A DNA stretch of 64,000 nt, taken from Subtercola lobariae. GTDB taxonomy: Bacteria > Actinomycetota > Actinomycetes > Actinomycetales > Microbacteriaceae. The stretch spans positions 248,001 to 312,000 of the forward strand of contig NZ_BMGP01000002.1 in NCBI RefSeq assembly GCF_014640255.1. The letters are read 5' to 3'. A program made the position numbers and the translations under genes. Below are positions 44,797 through 52,576 of the stretch, one piece after another. Under the pieces are notes generated by a model, which did not search any database, was not told where the DNA came from, and worked only from the letters and a program-made list of their open reading frames with translations. How positions within the stretch are numbered: the stretch's first letter is position 1; each line of letters starts with the position of its first letter.

Positions 44797-46172
44797 GTCT
44801 CTTCTCAGTCATCAATCCCGCTACCGGCGAGACTGTCGCGGAGTACCCGACGATCAGTGACGAGGCGCTGCGGGAGGCGATCGGTTCGGCTTCAGCAGCC
44901 TACGAAAGCTGGTCGCGCCGGGTCGCGGTCGCCGACCGAACCGCCCTCATCGCCCGGGTGGCCGAGCTGCACACCGAGCGTCGCGTGCAGCTCGCCGAGA
45001 TCGTTGTGCGCGAGATGGGCAAACCCCTCGACCAGGCGCTGGGTGAGGTCGACTTCGCGGCCGCGATCTACCAGTACTACGCCGACAACGGCCACGCTTT
45101 TCTCGCTGATGAGCCCATCGAGGTCGCAGATGGCGACGGGTCTGCATTCATCAGGCGCGGCGGGCTGGGCGTGCTGCTCGGCATTATGCCGTGGAACTTC
45201 CCTTACTACCAGGTGGCACGATTCGCGGGCCCGAACATCGTCGCGGGCAATACGATCCTGCTGAAGCATGCACCGCAGTGCCCCGAGTCGGCGGCCGCGA
45301 TCGCTCAGATCTTCGACGACGCTGAAAGCCAGCTCGGCGCCCACGACTCGGTCTATGTGAACGTCTACGCCAGCAATGAGCAGATCGCCACGGTCATCGC
45401 GGATGCCCGTGTGCAGGGCGTCTCGGTCACCGGTTCTGAGCGCGCGGGAGCTGCGGTCGCCGAGCTCGCCGGCAAACACCTGAAGAAGGTCGTGCTCGAA
45501 CTCGGGGGCTCAGACCCGTTCATCCTGCTGTCGACCGACGATCTCGACGCCGCGGTTCAGGATGCGGTGAACGCTCGCCTCGACAACAACGGGCAATCGT
45601 GCAACGCTGCGAAGCGGTTCATCGTGATCGATGGGCTATACGACGAGTTCGCGTCGAAGTTCACCGAATTGTTCACCGCCGCGCAGCCCGCCGACCCGAT
45701 GGCCGAAGGCACGCTGCTCGGCCCGCTGTCGTCTGCCGCTGCGACCAAACGGCTCGAAGAGCAACTTGGCCGCGCCGTGTCGCAGGGCGCAACCGTGCTC
45801 GCGTCGGGCACGCCGTCAGGCAACTTCTTCCCGCCCGCGGTGCTCGCCGACGTCACCTCGTCGATGGATGCGTACCACGAAGAATTCTTCGGCCCCGTCG
45901 CGGCGATCTACCGGGTGAGATCAGAGGCCGAGGCTGTCGCGCTTGCTAACGACACCCCCTACGGGCTGGGTTCGTACGTGTACACAACCGACCCCGAACA
46001 GGCCCTGCGGGTCGCCGACTCCATCGACGCCGGCATGGTCTGGATCAACCTCGTGCTCGGCGACGCAGCCGAGTTGCCCTTCGGCGGGGTGAAGCGCTCG
46101 GGCTCCGGCCGGGAGTTGGGCCGCTTTGCCGTCGAGGAGTTCGTCAACAAAAAACTCATCCGCATTTCGTAA
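44793..46172 (+). CDS. NAD-dependent aldehyde dehydrogenase (semialdehyde/aminobutanal type)
   Basis: The 459-aa product begins SLFSVINPATGETVAEYPTI and carries GIMPWNFPYYQVARFAGPNI, LLKHAPQCPESAAAIAQIF, KVVLELGGSDPFILL, the Cys in DNNGQSCNAAKRFIVIDGLY and PFGGVKRSGSGRELGRFAVE. The HAPQCPES segment is typical of the Sad/YneI group of succinate-semialdehyde dehydrogenases. Coupled to the putrescine-oxidase-like gene, it may oxidise 4-aminobutanal to GABA here; succinate semialdehyde is the alternative. Confidence 0.88.
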   Translation: MSLFSVINPATGETVAEYPTISDEALREAIGSASAAYESWSRRVAVADRTALIARVAELHTERRVQLAEIVVREMGKPLDQALGEVDFAAAIYQYYADNGHAFLADEPIEVADGDGSAFIRRGGLGVLLGIMPWNFPYYQVARFAGPNIVAGNTILLKHAPQCPESAAAIAQIFDDAESQLGAHDSVYVNVYASNEQIATVIADARVQGVSVTGSERAGAAVAELAGKHLKKVVLELGGSDPFILLSTDDLDAAVQDAVNARLDNNGQSCNAAKRFIVIDGLYDEFASKFTELFTAAQPADPMAEGTLLGPLSSAAATKRLEEQLGRAVSQGATVLASGTPSGNFFPPAVLADVTSSMDAYHEEFFGPVAAIYRVRSEAEAVALANDTPYGLGSYVYTTDPEQALRVADSIDAGMVWINLVLGDAAELPFGGVKRSGSGRELGRFAVEEFVNKKLIRIS

Positions 46173-46282
46173 CTATGACGAGCTAGGCCGCGTGAGAAGC
46201 GATTGAATCGACAGGCACATCCAGAGACGCGTCGGGAGTCGTATCTTCTGATGTGTCGAAGGGCGTCATAATGCCAAGCGGA

Positions 46283-46678
46283 TCACGCGGTCGTAGCCGT
46301 GCACGATGAGCGTGTGATCGGTGCAACATGGGCCGCGCAGCTCATGCGCAGGGCTGGATTGTGTTCATGGCCACCCAGACCGACTGGCACGACAGGGGTG
46401 TCGGGATCGAGTGTCGTGCCGAGCATGGCGGCGATGGGCACGAGCTGGTCGAGGGCGATCCGCCGATGGCCTGTCTCAATGCGGCTCAGCGTGAATGCCG
46501 AATGATGGCAGCAGGCGGCTAGCGTGTCGAGGGTCGACCCCCGTGCGACTCGCAGGCCACGGATGCGCTTTCTGACGGTGCGTTCTTGCTTCAGGCTGCC
46601 CTGCTCGAGTGTGTCGAGGCCGCAATTTCCGCTGGCATCTGCGCAATCATCACCGCCGCGCCGTACAAGCCGGCCTGC
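46283..46678 (-). pseudogene. XRE-family HTH regulator remnant
   Basis: An open frame without start codon (bounded by TGA at 46679-46681, stop at 46283-46285) reads a recognisable XRE helix-turn-helix at about 46390-46580: RTVRKRIRGLRVARGSTLDT, LAACCHHSAFTLSRIETGHR and ALDQLVPIAAMLGT. The C-terminal sensor domain usual for this group is lost and the remaining residues look random. It appears truncated or frameshifted at both ends and is overlapped by a plus-strand frame. Confidence 0.6.
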
Positions 46679-46866
46679 TCACCCTCAGCGCCATCGTCAT
46701 CGTCATCGTGCTCGTAGCGCTCTGCTACACCGTCGCGCTCTCGCTGAAGAGCGAACCGTGCTTGATCGTCGAAACAATGGTTGTCGACGCCACCCTTGGG
46801 CTCTCTCTCGGCTGGGTAGCCATCGCCACTGCCGCTTGCATCATCGGCGTGCTGCTCGCCTTCTAG
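46609..46866 (+). CDS. Possible two-helix membrane protein
   Basis: A frame of up to 85 aa has two strong hydrophobic segments, AGLLTLSAIVIVIVLVALCY and LGWVAIATAACIIGVLLAF, at the C-terminus. The first 20 residues (from GTG 46609) are Arg/His-rich and overlap the XRE remnant on the other strand, so the true start may be internal. It is included because such hydrophobic runs are rare by chance. No family is recognised. Confidence 0.35.
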   Translation: MCRGRNFRWHLRNHHRRAVQAGLLTLSAIVIVIVLVALCYTVALSLKSEPCLIVETMVVDATLGLSLGWVAIATAACIIGVLLAF

Positions 46867-46909
46867 AGCAGAGGTCACATCGCGCCCGCCCAGCCTCGAT
46901 CGTGAGAAC

Positions 46910-47767
46910 TTAGGCCATCAGGAATGGCAGAAGGCGGGTGAGAAGTTCTGCCGGCTGATCGAGAGGAACGATGTGTCCGCTGGAGGGAATGAGGATGTTC
47001 TCGAAGTGATCGCTGATCGGCTGCAGCTGGCCTCCTGTTGCGGCACCGACGACCTGGCCACCGATCGCGAGAGTAGGAATAGTCAGTCGGTGGTTGGCCG
47101 TCGCCTCAGCGATCTGCGCAGCGTTCGTCGGCATGGCGCGGTAGTGCTCGAAGGCGGCGCGAAGCGAGTCGCGCCCTACGTAGGCGCGAACAAAGGCGTC
47201 TCGGATCCCGACGTCGACGCCGGCCCCGTTGGCTGTTCCCTGCCGAAGGAAGAAGTCGATGTACTCGGCTTCGTGCCCCTCGAGAACCGTTTCGGCGAGA
47301 CCCGGTACCGCGTGAAAGCCGAACCACCACGGCGGCCCCGCGCGGAAGAAGTCTTCGGCGCCAGGGAGTCTCCCGATCGTGGATTCCATCAGTACCAGCC
47401 GGGACACCCGCGCGGGGTGCTCCAGGCCGAGCAGGAACGCCGGCGGTGCACCAGCGTCGATGGCGACGACTGCGGCTTGGGGCTCGTCGAGCGCGTCGAG
47501 CACTCCCAGCATGTCAGTGGCCAGGTTTCGGGCGTCGTATCCCGTCGTGTCTCGTTGGCTTGCCCCCAGGCCGCGCAGGTCGGGGGCGATAACTCGGTGG
47601 GTCTCGGCCAGCACCGGAATGATCGCGCTCCAGACCCGCCAGGTGTGCGGGAACCCGTGCATCAGCAGTACCGGTGACCCGGAGCCAGCGGTCGCCACAT
47701 TCAATCGAGTGCCATTCGTGCAAACGGAGATCTCGTCGATCAGCAGCGCGTTCAATTCGGTTGTCAT
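46910..47767 (-). CDS. Alpha/beta hydrolase with Asp nucleophile (epoxide hydrolase/dehalogenase-like)
   Basis: From ATG 47767 (GGAGGA 4-9 nt upstream) the protein has 285 aa. The fold is clear: SPVLLMHGFPHTWRVWSAI (oxyanion HGFP), VIAPDLRGLGAS, nucleophile elbow VVAIDAGAPPAFLLGLEH, where Asp replaces Ser, cap region with GPPWWFGFHAVPG and late His in PSSGHIVPLDQP. Asp nucleophile and HGFP suit epoxide hydrolases or haloacetate/haloalkane dehalogenases. It is divergent from the HxlR regulator, which probably controls it. Confidence 0.85.
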   Translation of the reverse strand: MTTELNALLIDEISVCTNGTRLNVATAGSGSPVLLMHGFPHTWRVWSAIIPVLAETHRVIAPDLRGLGASQRDTTGYDARNLATDMLGVLDALDEPQAAVVAIDAGAPPAFLLGLEHPARVSRLVLMESTIGRLPGAEDFFRAGPPWWFGFHAVPGLAETVLEGHEAEYIDFFLRQGTANGAGVDVGIRDAFVRAYVGRDSLRAAFEHYRAMPTNAAQIAEATANHRLTIPTLAIGGQVVGAATGGQLQPISDHFENILIPSSGHIVPLDQPAELLTRLLPFLMA

Positions 47768-47781
47768 TGCTTCCTCCACGT

Positions 47782-47798
47782 GGTTACTGTTAGTGACC
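47782..47798. promoter_or_regulatory. HxlR operator candidate
   Basis: GGTTACT-GTT-AGTGACC is an inverted repeat with one mismatch in 7-bp arms. It lies in the 53-nt gap between the hydrolase gene (start 47767) and the hxlR gene (start 47821), placing it over both promoters. Confidence 0.65.
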
Positions 47799-47820
47799 AC
47801 ATAACGTTAGGAGACCGATC

Positions 47821-48255
47821 GTGAACTCGGAAGACGGCACCGTGACGGAACGTGGTCACCTCACGGTGACCTCCCCTACCGGCCGCGGTCGCGGTGATCT
47901 TTTTGACCCGGCGTGCCCGACTCGTCAACTGCTGGATCGTCTCGGGGGCAAGTGGACGTCAATGGCGGTGAAGGTGCTGGGGGATGCGCATCCTGGTGAG
48001 GTGCGGTTCGCCGAACTGAAGCGGCGGATGCCGGGGGTCTCCCAGAAAATGCTGGCCCAGACTCTGCGCAGCTTGGAGAGAGACTCCCTCGTCGATCGAC
48101 GCGTCGAGGCAGCCACGCCGCCCCGGGTCCACTACCGGCTCACTGACCTGGGGGCCTCCCTCACCGAGCCGATAGCCGCCCTTCGAAACTGGGCAGAGGA
48201 GCACATGGCGCGGATTGACGAGGCTGGTCTCGCCTGGGACCGCGCTCGCTCCTGA
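47821..48255 (+). CDS. HxlR-family transcriptional regulator
   Basis: The 144-aa protein starts at GTG 47821 with AGGAG at about 47809. The HxlR domain is complete: CPTRQLLDRLGGKWTSMAVK (including the N-terminal Cys often used for redox or aldehyde sensing), RFAELKRRMPGVSQKMLAQT, LRSLERDSLVDRRVEAATPP and RVHYRLTDLGASLTEPIAAL. It is divergent from the alpha/beta hydrolase and likely autoregulated through the palindrome in between. Confidence 0.92.
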   Translation: MNSEDGTVTERGHLTVTSPTGRGRGDLFDPACPTRQLLDRLGGKWTSMAVKVLGDAHPGEVRFAELKRRMPGVSQKMLAQTLRSLERDSLVDRRVEAATPPRVHYRLTDLGASLTEPIAALRNWAEEHMARIDEAGLAWDRARS

Positions 48256-48313
48256 ATTACGCGAAGGAGGGCGGGGAGAAACCCTGGGGCACGATGATTT
48301 CGAAATGCATCGG

Positions 48314-49243
48314 CTACCGAAGGGCCTTTCGTTGCGCCTTGACGACGGCGGCGAGGGCAGGCTTTGCGTCTCGGGCGAAGCGCGGAAAGTTGAGGAACCC
48401 GTGCGGCATAGACGGGTAGCTGATCAGCTGCACCGGCACTCCGGCGGCTCGCAACGCGTCTGCGTACTGAACGCCGTCGTCGTGCAGAGGGTCGTGTTCG
48501 GCCACCTCGATCAGAGCTGGAGGCAATCCAGCAAGGGATTCCGAGAGCAGCGGAGACACCCGCTAGTCGTTCCGGTCTCCGGCGTAAAGCTCGTCGAACC
48601 GCTGCATGTCTGCTGCGGTGAGGATGTACGCGTCGGCGTTTGTTCGTCGTGACTCCGAGTCGTACGCACCGGTAACCGGGTAGAGCAGAGCTTGGTGCCT
48701 GATCTGCGGGCCTGCTTCGTTCCGCGCCATCAGTGCGACCACCGCGGCGAGATTGCCGCCCGCGCTTTCACCCATCACCCCCAATCTGTCGGGGTCTGCT
48801 CCGAGTTCTCCTGCATGAGCGGCCGCCCACTTCAGGCCGGCGAAGCAATCTTCGACGCCGGCGGGGAACGGATGCTGCGGTGCGAGTCTGTAGTCGACCG
48901 AGACGACTATCGCTCCCAGGCGGTGCGCTACAGTGCCGCAGATCCAATCTCCGCCACGCAGATCACCGAACACGAAACCGCCGCCGTGAAAGTACACGAC
49001 GAGAGGCAACCCGGCTCTGAGACCTGCCGGCGAGTAGATACGCACCCCGAGGCCAGCGACGGTACGGTCTTCGGCAGATACGCTCCTCGGCCGGCGGCCC
49101 ATCAAGATCGATGCCATCACCTCCGGAGCACCCGCCCCGCTGTTCCGCGCGATTTCTGCCGGAGTGGCCTTCGCAACCGACGCACCAGGCATCAGGCGCA
49201 TGATTTTGCCGATTCGCCGCATACCAGGCGCCAGAAGCTCCAT
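48314..49243 (-). pseudogene. HSL-family alpha/beta esterase interrupted by an in-frame stop
   Basis: Both halves are in one frame. The 5' part (ATG 49243) carries VVYFHGGGFVFGDLRGGDW, VSVDYRLAPQHPFPAGVEDC and the nucleophile motif GVMGESAGGNLAAVV of the hormone-sensitive lipase family. A TAG at 48563-48565 falls in YAGDRND-stop-RVSPLL. The 3' part continues [20 protein letters not shown] with the Asp and [15 protein letters not shown] with the His of the triad. A single-codon change breaks the gene after about 226 residues, removing Asp and His. Loss of function is expected unless the stop is read through or is a base-calling error. Confidence 0.85.
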
Positions 49244-49285
49244 GATTACGACCCTACGCCGGGTTGTGAAGCGCGGCGGCGTCAG

Positions 49286-49696
49286 TCACGTGGTGAGGCC
49301 GAGTTGTTCGAGCATGCCTTTCTCATCGCTGCTGCCCCATCGTTCGACTAACTTTCCGTTTTCGAACCGGCTGATCTGCATTCCTCGTACGGAGATCGCT
49401 TTGCCCGTGGGAGCATGGCCCATCAGCGGGCCCTGATGGGTGCCCGTCAGGGTGTACGCGAAGGAAACATCGGTGTCGTTCGCAACGAGACGTTCGACTT
49501 CAATGTGCAAGTCGGGGAAGGCAGTGATCATGTCACCGAAGAACGCCTTGTAGCCCGCGGGGCCCGCCGCTTGGCCGGGAGCGGGGTCATTGTCGACCGC
49601 GTTGTCAGCGACGAGGTCGTCGAGCAGGTCGAGGTTGCCACTGTTCACGGCGTCGCCGAACTTCTGTTGTGCAGCGATGTTTGCTTCTTGACTCAT
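49286..49696 (-). CDS. SnoaL-like ester cyclase/NTF2-fold protein
   Basis: The start ATG 49696 is preceded by a purine-rich AAGAAGAG and gives 136 aa. The NTF2-like fold reads AAQQKFGDAVNSGNLDLLDD, LVADNAVDNDPAPGQAAGPA, MITAFPDLHIEVERLVANDT and MGHAPTGKAISVRGMQISRF, with the Asp/His pattern of SnoaL-type cyclases. Such small proteins are common in secondary metabolism and degradation loci, but many are of unknown function. It lies 42 nt beyond the 5' end of the broken esterase gene on the same strand and may share its transcript. Confidence 0.82.
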   Translation of the reverse strand: MSQEANIAAQQKFGDAVNSGNLDLLDDLVADNAVDNDPAPGQAAGPAGYKAFFGDMITAFPDLHIEVERLVANDTDVSFAYTLTGTHQGPLMGHAPTGKAISVRGMQISRFENGKLVERWGSSDEKGMLEQLGLTT

Positions 49697-49878
49697 CTGT
49701 TCAGCTCTTCTTCTGTTGCGGCGGATGACGTACTGGGCTGATGGTGACAGCATTCTGCAATTGCAGCCCACCGAGTGACGTCTGACCAGCGGTTGCGTTT
49801 CTGGGGTGACTATGCACACGCACGCTCACGCGCGTCGAGGCAGAGGTCTCCGCTCGGCAGAGCCCCGTTTGGCGCGGG

Positions 49879-50475
49879 TCAGGCGCGAAGGTGAACTTGC
49901 TCGAAGGCGACGCGGGTCTCGGTGACGAGGGTGCGCGGATTGCTTGTGCGTCGTCGTGCGGTTTGGGCGCAGGCGAGGGCGATTTGGGCGGCGAAGATGG
50001 CTACGTTTTCGGGTGTTCCGCGGGAGACGAGAAGGTCGCTCAAGGTGTCAGCGATGAGTTGCGTTTTGAGGGCATCCCGAGCCCGGAGTTCGAGATGCTT
50101 CGCGATCAGTTCATAGTGCAGCGTGTACCCAGCAGGGTCGGCGCTCGCCTGCGCGCACAACTCGAGCACGATGGGTTGCAGCTGGTCGATCGCCTCGGCG
50201 GGAGTGTAGGCGATTTCGACGGAATCGTGAGAGGCGATGTCGGTGATCGTGTCGAGCATCCGCTGTTCGTGGGCGAAAACGACTTCGGCTTTGTCGCCGA
50301 AATAACGGAAGAACGTCGTGCGGCCGACCTCGGCTCGAGCGGCGATGTCGGTGACCGAAACGTTCTCAAAGCCATGGGCGCGAAAGAGTTCGTCAGCGGC
50401 ATCGACGATGCTCTGCTGCGCACGGCGTTTCTTGCGCACGGTCAACGACTCGGGTGCGGCGACGACCTCAGACAT
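49879..50475 (-). CDS. TetR-family transcriptional regulator
   Basis: The 198-aa protein (ATG 50475) has the TetR HTH IVDAADELFRAHGFENVSVT, DIAARAEVGRTTFFRYFGDK (about 22-65) and an all-helical ligand domain with several Cys and Ala-rich helices. It is divergent from an NTF2-like gene across an 86-nt gap carrying a perfect 13-nt palindrome, so it probably represses that gene and itself. Ligand unknown. Confidence 0.92.
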   Translation of the reverse strand: MSEVVAAPESLTVRKKRRAQQSIVDAADELFRAHGFENVSVTDIAARAEVGRTTFFRYFGDKAEVVFAHEQRMLDTITDIASHDSVEIAYTPAEAIDQLQPIVLELCAQASADPAGYTLHYELIAKHLELRARDALKTQLIADTLSDLLVSRGTPENVAIFAAQIALACAQTARRRTSNPRTLVTETRVAFEQVHLRA

Positions 50476-50529
50476 GAGGCCAGTCTATACAGAAAGGTAC
50501 GTGCATCCAACAGGTTTTGAGTGTGCTAC

Positions 50530-50542
50530 GGTACTCAGTACC
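50530..50542. promoter_or_regulatory. TetR operator candidate
   Basis: GGTACTCAGTACC is a perfect 13-nt palindrome about a central C. It sits between the tetR gene (start 50475) and the NTF2-like gene (start 50562), 20 nt before the latter's ATG and just ahead of its AAGGA ribosome site. Confidence 0.72.
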
Positions 50543-50561
50543 ATTTACCGAAGGACTCATT

Positions 50562-50975
50562 ATGCTGACCACCGACGACCGCTACGAGATCACCGAAACT
50601 CTTGCACTGCACGCGCACATCTCCGACGAGAACCAGCTTGACCGGCTCGAAGAGCTGTTCACTCCTGACGCGGTCTACGACATGACCGCGTCAGGCATGG
50701 GCGCGTTCACGGGAATGGACGAGATTCGCGCCGCTGCAGCAGGAATGGCCCACAGCGGTCACGCCCCGCTGGCACATTTCGTGACGAACATCGTGATCAC
50801 CGGCACAGACGACACCGAGGCAGCGGCGCTGTCGAAGGGGCTGATGATCATGGCCGACGGTTCGCCGCACGCCGTCACTTATGCCGACACCCTGCGCCGC
50901 CACGATGGGCGGTGGCGCATCAGCCGCCGCGTCATCACCCCGGCACGCGCATCCCGACCCGCCAACGCCTCCTGA
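50562..50975 (+). CDS. SnoaL/NTF2-like domain protein
   Basis: From ATG 50562 (AAGGA at 50551-50555) the protein has 137 aa; the upstream frame would include the operator. It reads TLALHAHISDENQLDRLEEL, FTPDAVYDMTASGMGAFTGM, HFVTNIVITGTDDTEAAALS and VTYADTLRRHDGRWRISRRV, the pattern of the SnoaL_4 group seen in ring-hydroxylating dioxygenase small subunits and dehydratases. The His/Asp positions are kept. Enzyme activity is unknown. It is probably controlled by the divergent TetR protein. Confidence 0.85.
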   Translation: MLTTDDRYEITETLALHAHISDENQLDRLEELFTPDAVYDMTASGMGAFTGMDEIRAAAAGMAHSGHAPLAHFVTNIVITGTDDTEAAALSKGLMIMADGSPHAVTYADTLRRHDGRWRISRRVITPARASRPANAS

Positions 50976-51038
50976 CGGCCTCGTCATTCTGCCGTTCTCG
51001 CCACACCCGAAGGCAACGTTTCACGATCGCTGACTGAG

Positions 51039-51728
51039 TTACTCGGCCATTCGCACTCGGGTGGTGGTTCGCTGTTCGGTCATCGACCAGAAGGTCTGAG
51101 CGATGACCGATGGCTCGATGGCCGTCGGGCTGGCTGTGGCGGTGCCTGCTACTGATCCCGCGATCGTTATTTCACCGACGTAGATTTCGAATTCGCGCAG
51201 GCGCTCAGCGAGGATGCCGACCAGTTTGGTCTTTGCCGCGTTCTCGAGGCCGACGCCGTCATTGTTGAGGTATTTGGCCAAGGAGTCCGCCTCTGAGCTG
51301 GCCTCGCCGAGGGCGCCGTTCGCGACCAGAATTGCTGATCCGGTCGACTGCTTGAGATCTTCGACGATGTCTTGAACGCAGGCGAGTAAACCCCTGACTC
51401 CGATATCGAAGACGCGCTCGATGTCTTGAGGTCTGGTTTGGAGGACGTCTTTGACGTCACCGCTGCGGAACGCGGTCCACAGCAGCGTCGACGGCGCGCC
51501 CATTTCGGTGCGGATGGCGGCCAGCGCGACGCTGAGGGAATCTGGGTCTGCCGCATCCGCTTGGAAGGCCTGGGCTTTTATGCCACTCGCCGTCAGTCGA
51601 GACACGCCTTCGGCGAGTCGCTCGCTGTTTCTCGCGACGAGGGCTACCGAATACCCTTCACGCCCGAACCGTTCGGCGGTTGCATGTGAAATGCCGGGAC
51701 CGTAGCCCACAATGACGAGCACGCGCAT
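51039..51728 (-). CDS. Short-chain dehydrogenase/reductase-like protein
   Basis: The 229-aa protein has a Rossmann start VLVIVGYGPGISHATAERFG (variant TGxxxGxG as GYGPGIS) and NAD-side ALVARNSERL and FQADAADPDSL. The catalytic Ser/Tyr/Lys set is not obvious; SAILVANGALGEASSEADSL followed by AKYLNNDG replaces the YxxxK motif, so it may be an atypical SDR without classical catalysis. It is divergent from a TetR gene with two operator-like repeats between them. Confidence 0.8.
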   Translation of the reverse strand: MRVLVIVGYGPGISHATAERFGREGYSVALVARNSERLAEGVSRLTASGIKAQAFQADAADPDSLSVALAAIRTEMGAPSTLLWTAFRSGDVKDVLQTRPQDIERVFDIGVRGLLACVQDIVEDLKQSTGSAILVANGALGEASSEADSLAKYLNNDGVGLENAAKTKLVGILAERLREFEIYVGEITIAGSVAGTATASPTAIEPSVIAQTFWSMTEQRTTTRVRMAE

Positions 51729-51785
51729 GGAAAAACCTCTTTCAGTGATGCCAGTGATGCCGACCTCGTCGACCCTGATCGCTAA

Positions 51786-51835
51786 TCGGAGAATGCTCCG
51801 ACTTGGGAAGAGTATCCAATCGGAGTAGGCTCCGC
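51786..51835. promoter_or_regulatory. Two TetR operator-like repeats
   Basis: TCGGAGAATGCTCCGA (51786-51801) and TCGGAGTAGGCTCCGC (51820-51835) share 6-bp inverted arms around a 4-nt spacer and are 34 nt apart. They lie between the divergent SDR gene (start 51728) and tetR gene (start 51839), the second touching the tetR start. Two copies suit control of both promoters. Confidence 0.8.
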
Positions 51836-51838
51836 AAC

Positions 51839-52417
51839 GTGAGCTTGGAAAATACCGATCGGCCGCGCGCCCGCATAGCGGAAGGGCGGAGAAACCGCCA
51901 GAAGTTGATCACTGCCGCAACGGAGGCCTTCGCTGCCGGCGAGGAAAACGTTACTCTCAACGCCATAGCGAAACAGGCGGGCGTCGGAATCGGCACGCTC
52001 TATCGGCATTTTCCTTCGAAAGAAGCTCTGGTCGAGGCCGTCTACCTCGACCAAGTCGAGCGCCTCAGATCAGGCGCCGCCGAGGCTCTGGCGAACCACC
52101 AACCAGCAGAAGCATTTCGTGAATGGATGGATCTCTTCATCGAATGGGCCGCGACGAAGCACGGCATGATCGAGACGCTTCAGAAAGCACTCACCGCGGG
52201 AACACTGCAACGAAGCGACATGCGCGCCGAATTGACGACTGTGGTTTCAACCTTCCTCTCGGCCGGCGCCGAGGCCGGAGACCTGCGCAGCGACGTCGCC
52301 GCAGCAGACGTCAGCGCGACTCTCGCCGGAATTCTGGCCGTCTCCGGCGCCCCCGGCGACGACGAGCAGACAGGTCGGATGTTCGACCTGTTGCTCGACG
52401 GCCTGCGCCCACGATGA
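51839..52417 (+). CDS. TetR-family transcriptional regulator
   Basis: GTG 51839 is taken as start (192 aa) because earlier in-frame codons lie inside the paired operators. The HTH reads LITAATEAFAAGEENVTLNA, IAKQAGVGIGTLYRHFPSKE followed by ALVEAVY. The C-terminal domain (FIEWAATKHGMIETLQKALT) suits the TetR_C_11-like group often paired with SDR genes. Divergent placement and twin operators indicate autoregulation and control of the SDR gene. Confidence 0.9.
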   Translation: MSLENTDRPRARIAEGRRNRQKLITAATEAFAAGEENVTLNAIAKQAGVGIGTLYRHFPSKEALVEAVYLDQVERLRSGAAEALANHQPAEAFREWMDLFIEWAATKHGMIETLQKALTAGTLQRSDMRAELTTVVSTFLSAGAEAGDLRSDVAAADVSATLAGILAVSGAPGDDEQTGRMFDLLLDGLRPR

Positions 52418-52532
52418 CTCATCAGAACGAAGGACGTCGACTCCCTGCCCGGGATGCCCGAGGCAACCGCTAGGCAGGATGAGCGGCTCACCTACCGCAC
52501 GTGCGTGAACTCTCCGGCCGGCCATCCGCGTA

Positions 52533-52564
52533 ATCGTAATCTAGATAATTATCTAGATTACGAT
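52533..52564. promoter_or_regulatory. Perfect 32-bp palindrome upstream of phd/vapC
   Basis: The sequence from 52533 to 52564 is its own reverse complement, with half-site ATCGTAATCTAGATAA and the centre between 52548 and 52549. It is AT-rich in a GC-rich genome and ends 13 nt before the antitoxin ATG. Toxin-antitoxin operators recognised by antitoxin dimers have this form, so autoregulation is expected. A promoter -10 (GATAGT at 52562-52567) may overlap it. Confidence 0.88.
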
Positions 52565-52576
52565 AGTCTGGGGGAC

